A stretch of 64,000 nucleotides of DNA from Tritonibacter multivorans (GCF_001458415.1 NZ_CYSD01000037.1:312501-376500); one strand, 5' to 3'; positions 43,266-52,667 are shown, counted from the first letter of the stretch. The notes: generated from the sequence alone by a model not told the origin. Made by a program: numbers and translations.

Positions 43266-45649
43266 TTTCACGTGCAATCGCACTGGCTGTCGTCGGTCTG
43301 GCGGCAGGGTTTGCCGAGGCGCAGACGATTGTCACCCGATCCGGAGAGCATGATGGGTTTACAAGGCTCGTCATGCGTGTCCCTGATCAGGTGAACTGGT
43401 CCGTGACCCAAGATGGGCGCATGGCAACTGTGAACCTTGGTTCCGACAGCGCGGTTTTTGATACCACCAGTGTTTTTGAACTGATCCCACGCACACGCGT
43501 GCAGGACGTGCGCCAAGCAGGGCCCGGTCAGCCGCTTCGGATCGATCTGGGGTGCGATTGTATTGTTGAGCATTTCCAGCAGGCAGATGGGTTTCTGGTT
43601 GTGGACGTGCGGGACGGAAATGGGGAACCGCTTCCGTTTAGCAGCGCGCACAATCCTCTGCCTTTGGTATTTCCCCAGGGTACCAGCGCGTTCCGTTTTC
43701 CCCTTCAGCGCAGTGATATTGCACGCAGCCAAGTGGAAACCGCCTTGGGCAATGCCTTGGGAACAAGCTCTGCCGGGCAGGGTGTTTCGCTGCCCCTAAG
43801 CTCTGGTTTCGCTGCGCAGGTGGTGCGCCAGGCAGAAGACGCGGAAAAGGCAGAAAAAGAGCGCGCGGCCGCAGAGGTCGAAAGACTCGCAAAAGAATCC
43901 AAAGAGGCCGCCGACGCTGCGATTTCAATTGACCTCGCCGAGGAGCAGCGTGCGGCGCTGGTCAATGGAACAGAAGCCCGGCTTCTGCAGCAAATCGGTC
44001 GGGCCAACGAACAGGGTCTCATTCAGCTGGAAGGCGATGCAGATCCGGCGCAAGTGCTGGATCCCCTGGGCAATGGGGAGCGTCTTGAGGGGCTTCCCAA
44101 TGTGGCGGTGACCTCGGCTGTGGACCGGGAAACGGGTCTCTTGGCAATGCGGCGCAAACAAGATCGGGAGGATTCTCTTTGCATTCGCAACTCGCGCGTT
44201 GCCCTGCACAAATGGGAAGGCGAGGGAAGCTTTGACAAGCAAATCGGCGAACTGCGCAACAGGCTGCTGGGTGAGTTTGATGAAATCGACAAGGATGCGG
44301 TTTTAGATTTGACTCGCACCTATCTTTATTTCGGTTTTGGCGCCGAAGCCTTGAGCACCCTGCGCATGCTTCCCGATGGGAAAATCAAACCCGAGATGCG
44401 CGAAACTATGGTTGCAATTGGGCGCATCCTTGACGGTGCACCAATGCCTGTGAACAACGTGTTTTCAGGCCAGCAAAGTTGTGACAGCGACGTTGCGTTC
44501 TGGGCCGCGCTGGCCGCGGGCAGTATCAAAAAGAACGCCAATACCGACGCAATCCAACAGTTCTTTGCCAAATTGCCGGCACATCTGCGTGTTCACTTGG
44601 GTCCGCGGATGAGCACCTTGTTTGCCGATGCCGGGAACCCTCATGTGGCCAAAGTGACGCTGCGCTCGGTTGATCGAACCGGGGTCGAAGAAGTACCCGA
44701 TATCAATCTGGCAGAGGCCGCGATCGCAGATCTGGAAGGCAAGCCCGAAGAGGTTGCAGAGTTTCTGACAGAAGAGGTCGCTGAGCGTACAAAAAACGCG
44801 CCAGTGGCTTTGATCGAACTGATTGACCTGAGCGTCAAAGAACGCAGGGCGTTGTCGCCCGATGTGCCCGATTTGACGGCGTCTTACGAGCTGGAAAGCC
44901 GTGAAACCGAGCTTGGGCGCGACCTGCGGCGTGCGGAAGTCGCTGCACTGGCACTGGTTGGCCGTTTCGACGAAGCTTTTGACCAGTTCGAAGCGCTCAA
45001 TGAGCGCGACGGCGCAGGCGCACGTAAGGCCGCATCTGGCGCGTTCTTCACATTGCTGACTGAAAACGCAGATGATGTGACGTTCCTGAAATATGGGTTG
45101 GTCTTTGCCCATGAGGCGACACTGTCTGAAGCATCTGAGCTGGCCGATATTATGTCCCGTCGACTTCTGGATCTTGGCTTTCACCAAGAGGCAGATGTGC
45201 TTTTGTCCAAAGCACCTCTGGATGAGGAAAACGCCGACCGTCGTATGATGAATGCCGAAATTGCTCTGGAGCGAGAAGAACCTCAGCAAGCGCTGGTCGA
45301 ACTGATGGGGCTGGAAGGCAAACAGGCCGATCGGATGCGGGCCGAAGCGCTTTGGCTGAATCGCGAATATGAGCGCGCGGGCGAATATCTTTTGGAAAGT
45401 GATGACCAAAACGGGGCTGCGCGCGGCTTTTGGTATTCGGCCGATCTTGAGGCTGCAGAACAATTGGATCGCGAGGCCGCGCCCTTTGGGGAGGTTGCTG
45501 AACTGACCCTGGGCATTGACGAGGCGACCCAAGCACCGGAGGGCCTGCCACCGCTGGCGGAAGCGCGGGCCTTGGTTGACAGCAGCGTCTCTGCGCGCAC
45601 GGATATCGAACGCCTGCTGGGGCAGGTCACACGCTCTGAAGAAGAGTGA
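43262..45649 (+). CDS. Secreted 795-residue motor-associated protein of unknown function
   Basis: Not recognised as a named family. Visible: Sec signal (MISRAIALAVVGLAAGFAEA), an AMIN-like beta domain at about 25-115 (TRLVMRVPDQVNWSVTQDGR, LRIDLGCDCIVEHFQQADGF), an Ala/Glu-rich coiled coil at about 190-230, then some 500 residues of helical TPR-like repeats. AMIN domains bind septal or envelope structures. The ATG overlaps the motA stop, so it is co-translated with the stator. Candidate role: periplasmic stator partner, a functional counterpart of rhizobial MotC or of MotF/FlgT-type factors; this is inference. A GC-rich hairpin follows. Confidence 0.7.
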   Translation: MISRAIALAVVGLAAGFAEAQTIVTRSGEHDGFTRLVMRVPDQVNWSVTQDGRMATVNLGSDSAVFDTTSVFELIPRTRVQDVRQAGPGQPLRIDLGCDCIVEHFQQADGFLVVDVRDGNGEPLPFSSAHNPLPLVFPQGTSAFRFPLQRSDIARSQVETALGNALGTSSAGQGVSLPLSSGFAAQVVRQAEDAEKAEKERAAAEVERLAKESKEAADAAISIDLAEEQRAALVNGTEARLLQQIGRANEQGLIQLEGDADPAQVLDPLGNGERLEGLPNVAVTSAVDRETGLLAMRRKQDREDSLCIRNSRVALHKWEGEGSFDKQIGELRNRLLGEFDEIDKDAVLDLTRTYLYFGFGAEALSTLRMLPDGKIKPEMRETMVAIGRILDGAPMPVNNVFSGQQSCDSDVAFWAALAAGSIKKNANTDAIQQFFAKLPAHLRVHLGPRMSTLFADAGNPHVAKVTLRSVDRTGVEEVPDINLAEAAIADLEGKPEEVAEFLTEEVAERTKNAPVALIELIDLSVKERRALSPDVPDLTASYELESRETELGRDLRRAEVAALALVGRFDEAFDQFEALNERDGAGARKAASGAFFTLLTENADDVTFLKYGLVFAHEATLSEASELADIMSRRLLDLGFHQEADVLLSKAPLDEENADRRMMNAEIALEREEPQQALVELMGLEGKQADRMRAEALWLNREYERAGEYLLESDDQNGAARGFWYSADLEAAEQLDREAAPFGEVAELTLGIDEATQAPEGLPPLAEARALVDSSVSARTDIERLLGQVTRSEEE

Positions 45650-45663
45650 ACGTCAGACACTTT

Positions 45664-45685
45664 GGGCCGCCCCTCGGGGCGGTCC
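45664..45685 (+). terminator. Possible terminator or attenuator hairpin
   Basis: A GC-rich hairpin (GGGCCGCCC around a short loop, then GGGCGGTCC) lies 15 bases after the 795-residue protein gene. Only a weak T tract follows, so partial read-through into the transglycosylase and flhA is likely. Confidence 0.45.
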
Positions 45686-45766
45686 TTAAAATTTGATGAT
45701 AACACTTTGTAAATGCTCGCCGACTAATTTGGGATCAGGAAGAATCCTAATCCTGGAACGGGCAGA

Positions 45767-46540
45767 ATGCCGATCATCAAACGTCTTCACCAAAAGGTGC
45801 CGATTACAGCTCTTGGGCTTTGTTGTCTGGGGCTGTTACTTTCGTTGTCCGGCAATAGTGGTTGGGCGAAATCTCCGCGATCTGAGGATCCGCAGGGCAT
45901 TTCAGCAATTTGTGACCATGCTGCCAGTCGTGCCGCTGCCGAAAGCAATGTGCCCCTCGAAGTTCTGCGGGCAATCACGCGGACAGAAACCGGTCGCGGT
46001 GGCAAGTCGGGATTAGAGCCCTGGCCCTGGACCGTGAATATGGAAGGGGCCGGTAAGTGGTTTGAAACAGAGGCCGAAGCAAAGGCCTATGTAGAGAAGC
46101 ATTTTCAGCGCGGCGCTCGCAGTTTCGATGTCGGATGCTTTCAGATCAACTACCGCTGGCATCATCAGGCATTCGAATCCCTGAATGACATGTTCGACCC
46201 GGTGACCAACGCCCGGTACGCCGCTAAGTTTCTTCAGGACTTGCACGGGGAGTTTGGCAGCTGGACCAAAGCCGCCGGAGCGTTTCACTCTCGCACGCCG
46301 AAATACGCAGACCGCTATGTCGCGCGATTTACCAGGATTCGCGATGACCTGACGCCAATGACTGCGGTGGCCAGTCTGCCCGAGCGCCGCGTCACAACGT
46401 TCTCTGCGCCACGCCCGCTGGTTGCCGGGCGACGAACCACCGCACTGATTTCAGCCCCCAGCGGCGCCACTTCGGCGGCGTTGGGTTCGCTGGTGCCTTT
46501 GTCCGGCGGGTCCGGACAAGCGCTGATTGCCATTAGATAA
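45767..46540 (+). CDS. Lytic transglycosylase, flagellar (SltF-like)
   Basis: A 257-residue SLT-domain protein with an N-terminal hydrophobic export segment (VPITALGLCCLGLLLSLSG), the catalytic Glu in VLRAITRTETGRGG, the DVGCFQINYRWHH block, and AGAFHSRTPKYADRY. It should cut peptidoglycan so the rod can cross. The FlgJ of this locus has no muramidase domain, so this protein probably supplies that activity, like SltF of Rhodobacter sphaeroides. The C-terminal 60 residues are of low complexity. It lies 11 bases before flhA. Confidence 0.88.
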   Translation: MPIIKRLHQKVPITALGLCCLGLLLSLSGNSGWAKSPRSEDPQGISAICDHAASRAAAESNVPLEVLRAITRTETGRGGKSGLEPWPWTVNMEGAGKWFETEAEAKAYVEKHFQRGARSFDVGCFQINYRWHHQAFESLNDMFDPVTNARYAAKFLQDLHGEFGSWTKAAGAFHSRTPKYADRYVARFTRIRDDLTPMTAVASLPERRVTTFSAPRPLVAGRRTTALISAPSGATSAALGSLVPLSGGSGQALIAIR

Positions 46541-46551
46541 GAGACAAACCC

Positions 46552-48642
46552 GTGCCAAATATTAGCTTTCAGCAGATCTTTAACCCGACCATCCTTCTGG
46601 CAATGGCCCTGATGGCGGTCATTGTAATGATGATCCTGCCAATGCCAGCTTGGGTCTTGGATGTCGGATTGGCCGCCTCCTTTGCGCTGGCGATTTTGAT
46701 CTTCACACTGACGCTGTTCATTGAGCGGCCACTTGATTTCTCGGCCTTCCCGACCATCCTTCTGGGCTCGCTGATGCTGCGCTTGTCGCTCAATGTGTCC
46801 TCGACCAAGCTGATCATTGGTCAGGGGCACACTGGCACGGATGCGGCAGGCAATGTGATCGAAGGGTTTGCCCAATTTGTCATGGGTGGCAGTGTTTTCT
46901 TGGGCCTTGTGGTCTTTGGCGTGCTTTTGATCGTGAACTTTATGGTCATCACCAAAGGTGCAGCGCGCATGGCCGAGGTTGGTGCGCGTTTTGCGCTAGA
47001 TGGGATGCCGGGCAAGCAGTTGGCGATCGACAGTGACATGTCCGCCGGCGCGATCGACCATGCGACAGCCCGCGAACGTCGTGAAACAGAGCAACGCGAA
47101 ACCACCTTTTTTGGTTCGTTGGATGGTGCCTCCAAGTTTGTAAAAGGCGATGCGATTGCAGGTCTGCTGATCACGCTTCTGAACCTGGTGATGGGTCTGA
47201 TCATGGGCATTGTTGTCCATGGCATGCCAATCGGTGCCGCGTTTGAGACATACGCGATCCTAACCGTTGGTGACGGTCTGGTGTCGCAGATCCCTTCGGT
47301 GATCATCTCTATTGCGGCCGCTCTGCTGCTGGCCCGCGGTGGCGCGACAGGCGCGACGGATACAGCGATTGTCTCGCAACTCACGAAATACCCCGGCGCG
47401 CTGGGGGCAGTTTCGGTTCTTATGGTGCTGTTTGCGCTGGTTCCCGGCCTGCCGTTCCTGCCATTCATCACGGGTGGCATCGGGTTGGGCTACACTGCTT
47501 ACCGGATGCATCAGAAAAACCTTGAAGAGGCTAAAAAAGAGGTCGACGCCAAGGTTGAGGAAGCCAAAGAGCCGGAAAAAACCAAGGCGCTTGGCGATAT
47601 CCTAGACCTTGATGACCTGCATCTGGAATTCTCTCAGGATCTGGTGAACATGGTGCTGGATCCGGGCACCGGACTGGATGCGCGCATCGCGAATATGCGG
47701 ACTCATGTGGCGTCGACCTTTGGTTTGATCCTGCCGGAAATTCGTCTGACTGATGAGCCAGAGCTGGAACCCGGAACCTATCTGATCCGCATCCAGGGTG
47801 TGGAGCAGGTCCGAGGCAGCCTGCATCCGGATATGGTTCTGGCCTTGATGCCCGACAACCACGCCGCCTTGCCCAGCGGGATGGATGTGACCGAACCGGT
47901 CTATGGCGCGCCTGCACGTTGGATTTCCGGGAAGTTCCAAGAAGATGCCGCGCTGATGGGGGCCACTGTTGTGACGCCGCCCGAAATTCTGGCAACCCAC
48001 CTGCTGGAAGTGGTGAAGCAGAACTTCTCGCGCCTGCTGACGCTGAAATCTCTGCGTCGCTTGCTGAAGGAAATGACCGAGCTGTCCGACCAGTTTCGGG
48101 CCAATGCCAACCAGAAGCTGCTGGATGAACTGATCCCGGACAAGGTGCCAATTGATACGCTGCATGCGGTGTTGCGCCTGCTGCTGGACGAGCAGGTCTC
48201 GATCCGGAACATGCCGCTGATTTTGGAATCCATTTCCGAAGCCCGCCTGCGCACCACCGCGCCAGAGCTGATCTGCGAGCATGTGCGCCAACGTCTGGGC
48301 TTCCAGCTGGTTGCCGAGATGAAGCGCGAAGACGGCACTATTCCTCTGGTTCAGCTGGCACCCGAGTGGGAAGACATGTTCAACACCTATCAGGTGGAAT
48401 CTCAGACCGGCCTCGATATTGCGCTGCCGCCGGACCACTTCAACAAGCTGGTCGAGTCCATGAGTGAGAAAATTGGTTCGGTAACAGAGCAGGGCATTCA
48501 TGCGGCCGTTGTGACCTCGATGCGCCGTCGCCGGTTCCTGCGCACCATTTTGCGGTCGCGCGGCATTCAGAACCCGGTGCTGTCCTTCGAAGAGATCGGT
48601 CTGGAAGCCCGCCCGGCCCTGGTGGGTATGGTCGCGGCATGA
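46552..48642 (+). CDS. flhA: Flagellar export protein FlhA
   Basis: The 696-residue FlhA forms the nonameric export-gate ring. It shows N-terminal membrane segments (FNPTILLAMALMAVIVMMIL...), the FHIPEP-region block (FPTILLGSLMLRLSLNVSST), FALDGMPGKQLAIDSDMSAG, and the cytoplasmic domain to GMVAA at the end. The start is a GTG at 46552. fliR overlaps its end by four bases (ATGA). Confidence 0.97.
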   Translation: MPNISFQQIFNPTILLAMALMAVIVMMILPMPAWVLDVGLAASFALAILIFTLTLFIERPLDFSAFPTILLGSLMLRLSLNVSSTKLIIGQGHTGTDAAGNVIEGFAQFVMGGSVFLGLVVFGVLLIVNFMVITKGAARMAEVGARFALDGMPGKQLAIDSDMSAGAIDHATARERRETEQRETTFFGSLDGASKFVKGDAIAGLLITLLNLVMGLIMGIVVHGMPIGAAFETYAILTVGDGLVSQIPSVIISIAAALLLARGGATGATDTAIVSQLTKYPGALGAVSVLMVLFALVPGLPFLPFITGGIGLGYTAYRMHQKNLEEAKKEVDAKVEEAKEPEKTKALGDILDLDDLHLEFSQDLVNMVLDPGTGLDARIANMRTHVASTFGLILPEIRLTDEPELEPGTYLIRIQGVEQVRGSLHPDMVLALMPDNHAALPSGMDVTEPVYGAPARWISGKFQEDAALMGATVVTPPEILATHLLEVVKQNFSRLLTLKSLRRLLKEMTELSDQFRANANQKLLDELIPDKVPIDTLHAVLRLLLDEQVSIRNMPLILESISEARLRTTAPELICEHVRQRLGFQLVAEMKREDGTIPLVQLAPEWEDMFNTYQVESQTGLDIALPPDHFNKLVESMSEKIGSVTEQGIHAAVVTSMRRRRFLRTILRSRGIQNPVLSFEEIGLEARPALVGMVAA

Positions 48643-49418
48643 CCCTCGCGCTCCTCTCACCAGAGCTGATCGCCATGCTTGGCGCCGGCTTCTGGCACGC
48701 GGCGATTGTCTTTCTTCGGATTGGCGCAATGACGTCGGTGATGCCCGGATTTGGTGAGACATTTGTTCCCACCCATATCCGTCTGATTATTGGGCTGGTG
48801 TTCACGGCCATCGTGGCCCCGACCTTGCCGCAGATCACACCGCCTACGACGATCTTGCAGTATGTTGGCTACATCAGTTCAGAGGTTGTGATTGGTCTTG
48901 GGCTGGGGGTGGCGATGCGGTTTTTCGTGCATGCGCTGCAGACGGCTGGCTCCATTGCGGCGCAGACCACGTCCTTGGCTCAATTCTTTGGGGGGCAGGG
49001 GGTGGATCCAATGCCGGCCTTGGGTGCGGTGCTTTGGATTGCCGGTCTTGCTTTGATTTTCCTCCTTGGGCTGCACCTGCGTGCGGCCGAGCTGATGATC
49101 CAATCCTACGACATCTTCCCGGTTGGGCTGCGGCCCGAGGCGGCGGGGTTTTCGCAATGGGGCGTGTTTCGTATTTCGCAAAGCTTTGCCATGGCCTTTA
49201 CGCTGGCCGCGCCTTTTGTGGTGACGGCGGTCATCTACAACCTGACACTGGGTCTGATTAACCGCGCCATGCCGCAGTTGATGATTTTCTTTATTGGTGC
49301 GCCGGTGATCACCTTCGGCGGACTTGCACTCTTGGCGATTGGCAGCCCTTTGATCCTGACCGTCTGGAGCCGGGGCTTGAGTGAGTTCATGATGAATCCT
49401 GCGGCGGGCCTGCCATGA
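48639..49418 (+). CDS. fliR: Flagellar export gate protein FliR
   Basis: A 259-residue polytopic protein of the export gate (FliPQR complex). Blocks: AAIVFLRIGAMTSVMPGFGE, TFVPTHIRLIIGLVFTAIVA, GLGLGVAMRFFVHALQTAGS, and ALLAIGSPLILTVW. It is linked by ATGA overlaps to flhA before and flhB after, so the three are surely co-translated. Confidence 0.95.
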   Translation: MTLALLSPELIAMLGAGFWHAAIVFLRIGAMTSVMPGFGETFVPTHIRLIIGLVFTAIVAPTLPQITPPTTILQYVGYISSEVVIGLGLGVAMRFFVHALQTAGSIAAQTTSLAQFFGGQGVDPMPALGAVLWIAGLALIFLLGLHLRAAELMIQSYDIFPVGLRPEAAGFSQWGVFRISQSFAMAFTLAAPFVVTAVIYNLTLGLINRAMPQLMIFFIGAPVITFGGLALLAIGSPLILTVWSRGLSEFMMNPAAGLP

Positions 49419-50503
49419 GCAACGATGACGACGATTCTGATAAGTCATTCGAACCAACGCCCGAGCGGTTAAAAAAGGCGCGCGAAAACGGCGATGTTCC
49501 CAAGTCGCAGGACCTTTTGGTGGCGGCTTCCTATCTTGGGATTCTCATCGCGTTCTATGCGGTTGGCAAAGCCTCGATCGAAACGCTTGGCACATCCATG
49601 ATGGCGTTTTTGGATCAACCCGACCGGTTGGCTGCGGTGGTCTTTGGGGATGCCATGGCTGCGCCGATTGCGGGTCAATTCATCACCCGGATCTCTTTTG
49701 CGGTTTTGCCCTGGTATCTGGTCCCGGCCGTCGTTGTGATTTTGGCAGTTCTGGCCCAGAAAGCTTTTGTTGTTGCGCCCAAACGCATTGAGCCCAAGCT
49801 GTCGCGCCTTTCCGTTATCAAGAACGCACAGAACAAATTCGGGCGTTCTGGTCTGTTTGAGTTTGGCAAAAACTTCCTAAAGCTGGTGATCTATTCCATT
49901 GCGCTCGGCGTGTATTTGACGGTCCGATTGCCCGATATGCTTGCTGCGGTGGGGGGCGATGCGGTGACGATCGTCCCCTTTATTGCCCAGCTTTCGATGG
50001 AGTTCCTGTTCATTGCGCTGATCGTTTCGGCCTCAATCGGTGTGGTGGATGCGTCGTTCCAGCAGGCTGAGTTCATTCGCAAGAACATGATGTCTCGCAA
50101 GGACATTCAGGACGAGATGAAAAACTCTGAAGGTGATCCGCACATGAAACAGCAGCGGATGCAAAAGGGGCAGGCGATCGTCAAGAAACAGATTAAGTCT
50201 GCGGTTGCCGGGGCCGATGTGGTTATCGTGAACCCAACCCATTATGCTGTTGTGCTGGAATGGGATCGGGCCCAAGGCGGCGCGCCGATCTGTGTGGCCA
50301 AAGGGGTTGATGAGGTCGCAGCCGTCATTCGCGAAGTGGCCCAGGAACACGGTGTGCCTATTCATTCAGATCCACCAACGGCACGTGCGCTTTATGCGAC
50401 AATGGAGGTTGGAGATGAGGTCGAGGAAACCCACTACGCCCCTGTGGCTGCCGCGATCCGCTTTGCTGAAGAAATGCGTGAACGTGCGAAAGGACGGATC
50501 TGA
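49415..50503 (+). CDS. flhB: Flagellar export switch protein FlhB
   Basis: FlhB switches export from hook to filament substrates by self-cleavage in its NPTH motif, present here (VVIVNPTHYAVVLEW). The 362-residue protein starts DKSFEPTPERLKKARENGDV and has four membrane segments, then the cytoplasmic domain ending AKGRI. Its stop overlaps the next small gene by one base (TGATG). Confidence 0.97.
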   Translation: MSNDDDDSDKSFEPTPERLKKARENGDVPKSQDLLVAASYLGILIAFYAVGKASIETLGTSMMAFLDQPDRLAAVVFGDAMAAPIAGQFITRISFAVLPWYLVPAVVVILAVLAQKAFVVAPKRIEPKLSRLSVIKNAQNKFGRSGLFEFGKNFLKLVIYSIALGVYLTVRLPDMLAAVGGDAVTIVPFIAQLSMEFLFIALIVSASIGVVDASFQQAEFIRKNMMSRKDIQDEMKNSEGDPHMKQQRMQKGQAIVKKQIKSAVAGADVVIVNPTHYAVVLEWDRAQGGAPICVAKGVDEVAAVIREVAQEHGVPIHSDPPTARALYATMEVGDEVEETHYAPVAAAIRFAEEMRERAKGRI

Positions 50504-50907
50504 TGAAGCAGGACAAGATGCTGGCGCAGATGAAGGCTGTCACCAATGCGCTTTATTTGCGGGAACACGCCAAGGTTAAACCGATCCTGGACGCCGAAGC
50601 GCAGCTGCGGTCGCAGATCGACATGCTGAAAACCCAGATTGCGCAGGCTCGCCCGATTGCCGAAGAAAGCCATGCGATCAAAGCGCTGGGTGCGGATTTC
50701 CTCTGGCAGCAATGGCATACAAAATCCCGCCGTGAATTGAACCAGCAGCTGGCACAAGTCACCGCGCAGAAGCTGCAGGCGATGGATAAACTTCGTGCAT
50801 CCTTTGGTCGAAAACACGCAGTGGAAACGATGGAAACGCAGGAGCGGGAGTTGCGTCGCAAACTGCGGGCGCAGAAGTTGCAGCAGAAACTGCTTGGCCT
50901 TGAATAA
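50503..50907 (+). CDS. Coiled-coil protein, candidate FliJ analogue
   Basis: A 134-residue, Lys/Gln-rich, almost fully helical protein (ALYLREHAKVKPILDAEAQL near the start, LRRKLRAQKLQQKLLG at the end). It has no membrane segment and no clear family match. It directly overlaps flhB and closes the export operon. No fliJ is visible beside fliI in this window; size, charge and helical hairpin pattern match FliJ-type export chaperones, so FliJ analogue is a reasoned guess. Confidence 0.6.
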   Translation: MKQDKMLAQMKAVTNALYLREHAKVKPILDAEAQLRSQIDMLKTQIAQARPIAEESHAIKALGADFLWQQWHTKSRRELNQQLAQVTAQKLQAMDKLRASFGRKHAVETMETQERELRRKLRAQKLQQKLLGLE

Positions 50908-50933
50908 CCTGCGCCCGGTGACAGAACACAAAT

Positions 50934-50968
50934 AAACCCGCCCTTCGATGTGAAGAGCGGGTTTTTTT
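50934..50968 (+). terminator. Intrinsic terminator of fliL1-flhB operon
   Basis: An 8-bp stem (AAACCCGC / GCGGGTTT, extended by CTTC / GAAG pairs) ends in a run of seven T, 27 bases past the last gene and 23 before the convergent fliL2 stop; can act in both directions. Confidence 0.88.
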
Positions 50969-50990
50969 GGTGTTGGTGTCGTGCGGTGGG

Positions 50991-51503
50991 TCAGACGTCT
51001 TGGCGTGTGATTTCCAGGATCAGAACATCGATCAGGTCTTTGCCCAAATAGCGCTGCCCTTCTTCGCGCAGCGCGGTGCGCAGCGGGTCCAGAACCTCGG
51101 ACCGGGTGAACGCGCCGCGAAAGCCACCCATGTTGGCATGGTCAAACAGGATTTGCAGGAAAGAATCGCGAAGCTTGGGCTCAAAACTGTGCACTTTGCC
51201 GGTCATACCGGGTTTGGCCTCGAGCGTGAGGGACATCACAACAAGCGCGCTCAGCTGATCGCGTTCGACCACAGGGATCACGAACTGGTTGTTGATCTTG
51301 ATAAAGTCGTTGGGAATGACTTCCTCGCCTTCAGCAAGTTCTTCTTCCTCTTCTTCTTCGTGGTGGTCTTCGCCATGAGCGTCTCCCTCATGGCCTTCGG
51401 CGTGTTCTACCTCTTCCGGGGGCGGGGCCAGGGCAATGCCTGCCCCGATGCCGCCGCCGATGCCGACAAGTAAAAAGAGGATTGGGAGGAGTTTAGAGAT
51501 CAT
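50991..51503 (-). CDS. FliL family protein, second copy
   Basis: A 170-residue FliL paralogue: one membrane segment (LLPILFLLVGIGGGIGAGIA), a linker packed with Glu and His (about residues 30-62, EHAEGHEGDAHGEDHH then EEEEEE), and the periplasmic domain (FVIPVVERDQLSALVVMSLT, ending DLIDVLILEITRQDV). It is the last gene of the flgB-flgH rod/ring block, 10 bases after flgH. The other FliL (40670) lacks this linker. Confidence 0.87.
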   Translation of the reverse strand: MISKLLPILFLLVGIGGGIGAGIALAPPPEEVEHAEGHEGDAHGEDHHEEEEEEELAEGEEVIPNDFIKINNQFVIPVVERDQLSALVVMSLTLEAKPGMTGKVHSFEPKLRDSFLQILFDHANMGGFRGAFTRSEVLDPLRTALREEGQRYLGKDLIDVLILEITRQDV

Positions 51504-51513
51504 TTTTCATTCC

Positions 51514-52251
51514 TCAGAAAGGCAGGATCACATCAAGGATCTGCTGGCCGTAGCGGGGCTGCTGCACATCGGTGATTTGGCCACGGCCGCCGTAGGACAC
51601 GCGGGCAGATGCGATCTTGTCGTAAGTGATTTCGTTCTGGCGGCTGATGTCGTCGGGGCGGACGTAGCCCGTGACCAACAGTTCGCGCAGTTCAAAGTTG
51701 ACGCGCAGCTCCTGGCTGCCGCTGATTGCCAGAACCCCATTGGGCAGCACATCGACGACGGTCGCGGCGACACGCAGTTCCAGTTTTTCGCTGCGGCTGA
51801 CAGAACCGCTGCCAGAGGACGAAGAGCTGCCGCCAAGGTCAACGGCCGAGGCCGAAGAGGCGCCCGCAGGCAGCTCATTGTCCAGACGTTGCGGCAGGCC
51901 AAGAAGCTGCGGCACCTCAAGGCTCTCGGATGCGCTGCGCGAGCGGTTCGTGTCGTTGGAGATCGAAGCTTCTTCGTCAATCTCGATCACCACTGTCAGA
52001 ATGTCGCCCTGCTTGGTGGCGCGGCGGTCCCCAAGAAGGGATTGCCGCGACCCGCTCCAGAGGGAAGCCCCATCGACGGTGCGCTGGTTTTGGGTTGTCA
52101 GCGGCAGGCCCTGATACAGCATCGCAACATGCTCTGGCGTTTCATTGGCCGGTGTGAAAGTCGGCGGTTTGCCGACATGGTCCAGACGGGCACAGCCACC
52201 CAGAGCCACAAGGCCAACGCAGGCAAGTTTGGCGGCAGAAATCAGTTTCAT
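51514..52251 (-). CDS. flgH: Flagellar L-ring protein FlgH
   Basis: The outer-membrane L-ring lipoprotein, 245 residues. The lipobox is LVALGGC with lipidated Cys near residue 20, then family blocks DGASLWSGSRQSLLGDRRAT, GDILTVVIEIDEEASISNDT, and the end VSYGGRGQITDVQQPRYGQQ. It shares one base with flgA ahead of it. Confidence 0.96.
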   Translation of the reverse strand: MKLISAAKLACVGLVALGGCARLDHVGKPPTFTPANETPEHVAMLYQGLPLTTQNQRTVDGASLWSGSRQSLLGDRRATKQGDILTVVIEIDEEASISNDTNRSRSASESLEVPQLLGLPQRLDNELPAGASSASAVDLGGSSSSSGSGSVSRSEKLELRVAATVVDVLPNGVLAISGSQELRVNFELRELLVTGYVRPDDISRQNEITYDKIASARVSYGGRGQITDVQQPRYGQQILDVILPF

Positions 52252-52667
52252 CAGTTTACCTCAATAGATCCGTCGGCGGTGATGCGGCCCGATACTGTGG
52301 CGCGCGACGACATGTTCATGACGCGGATGAATTCGCCAACCGCGCCACGGCCGAGCGAGCGGCCTTCAGTTTCTATGGTTAGTCCCCCGTGCCGGAAGAT
52401 CAGTTTCACAAGGTCGTTGCGTTCGACCAGTGCTGGCGGACCGATGTCTCCGGGGCGGACCGGGCGACCAGCATAAAGGGCCACGCGTGCTTCCTGCCCG
52501 ACCACTTCGGCCGGATCGCTCAGGGCGCCCATGACGGCGACATTCTTGAGCATCAGATCCTCGGCGGTGATCAGCTCTTTGGCGCGAATAGTGCGCACGG
52601 GGACCAAAATATCGGCCCACGCAGAGTTGGCCATCAGCACCAGAAGAAGGGCAGCAAGCAGTTTCAT
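52251..52667 (-). CDS. flgA: P-ring chaperone FlgA
   Basis: A 138-residue secreted protein with signal (MKLLAALLLVLMANSAWA) and an SAF-type domain (VPVRTIRAKELITAEDLMLK, GRPVRPGDIG, VMNMSSRATVSGRITADGSI). FlgA helps FlgI assemble the P ring in the periplasm. This is the short form without the extra N-terminal domain of enteric FlgA, as usual in alphaproteobacteria. One-base overlaps with flgG and flgH. Confidence 0.92.
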   Translation of the reverse strand: MKLLAALLLVLMANSAWADILVPVRTIRAKELITAEDLMLKNVAVMGALSDPAEVVGQEARVALYAGRPVRPGDIGPPALVERNDLVKLIFRHGGLTIETEGRSLGRGAVGEFIRVMNMSSRATVSGRITADGSIEVN

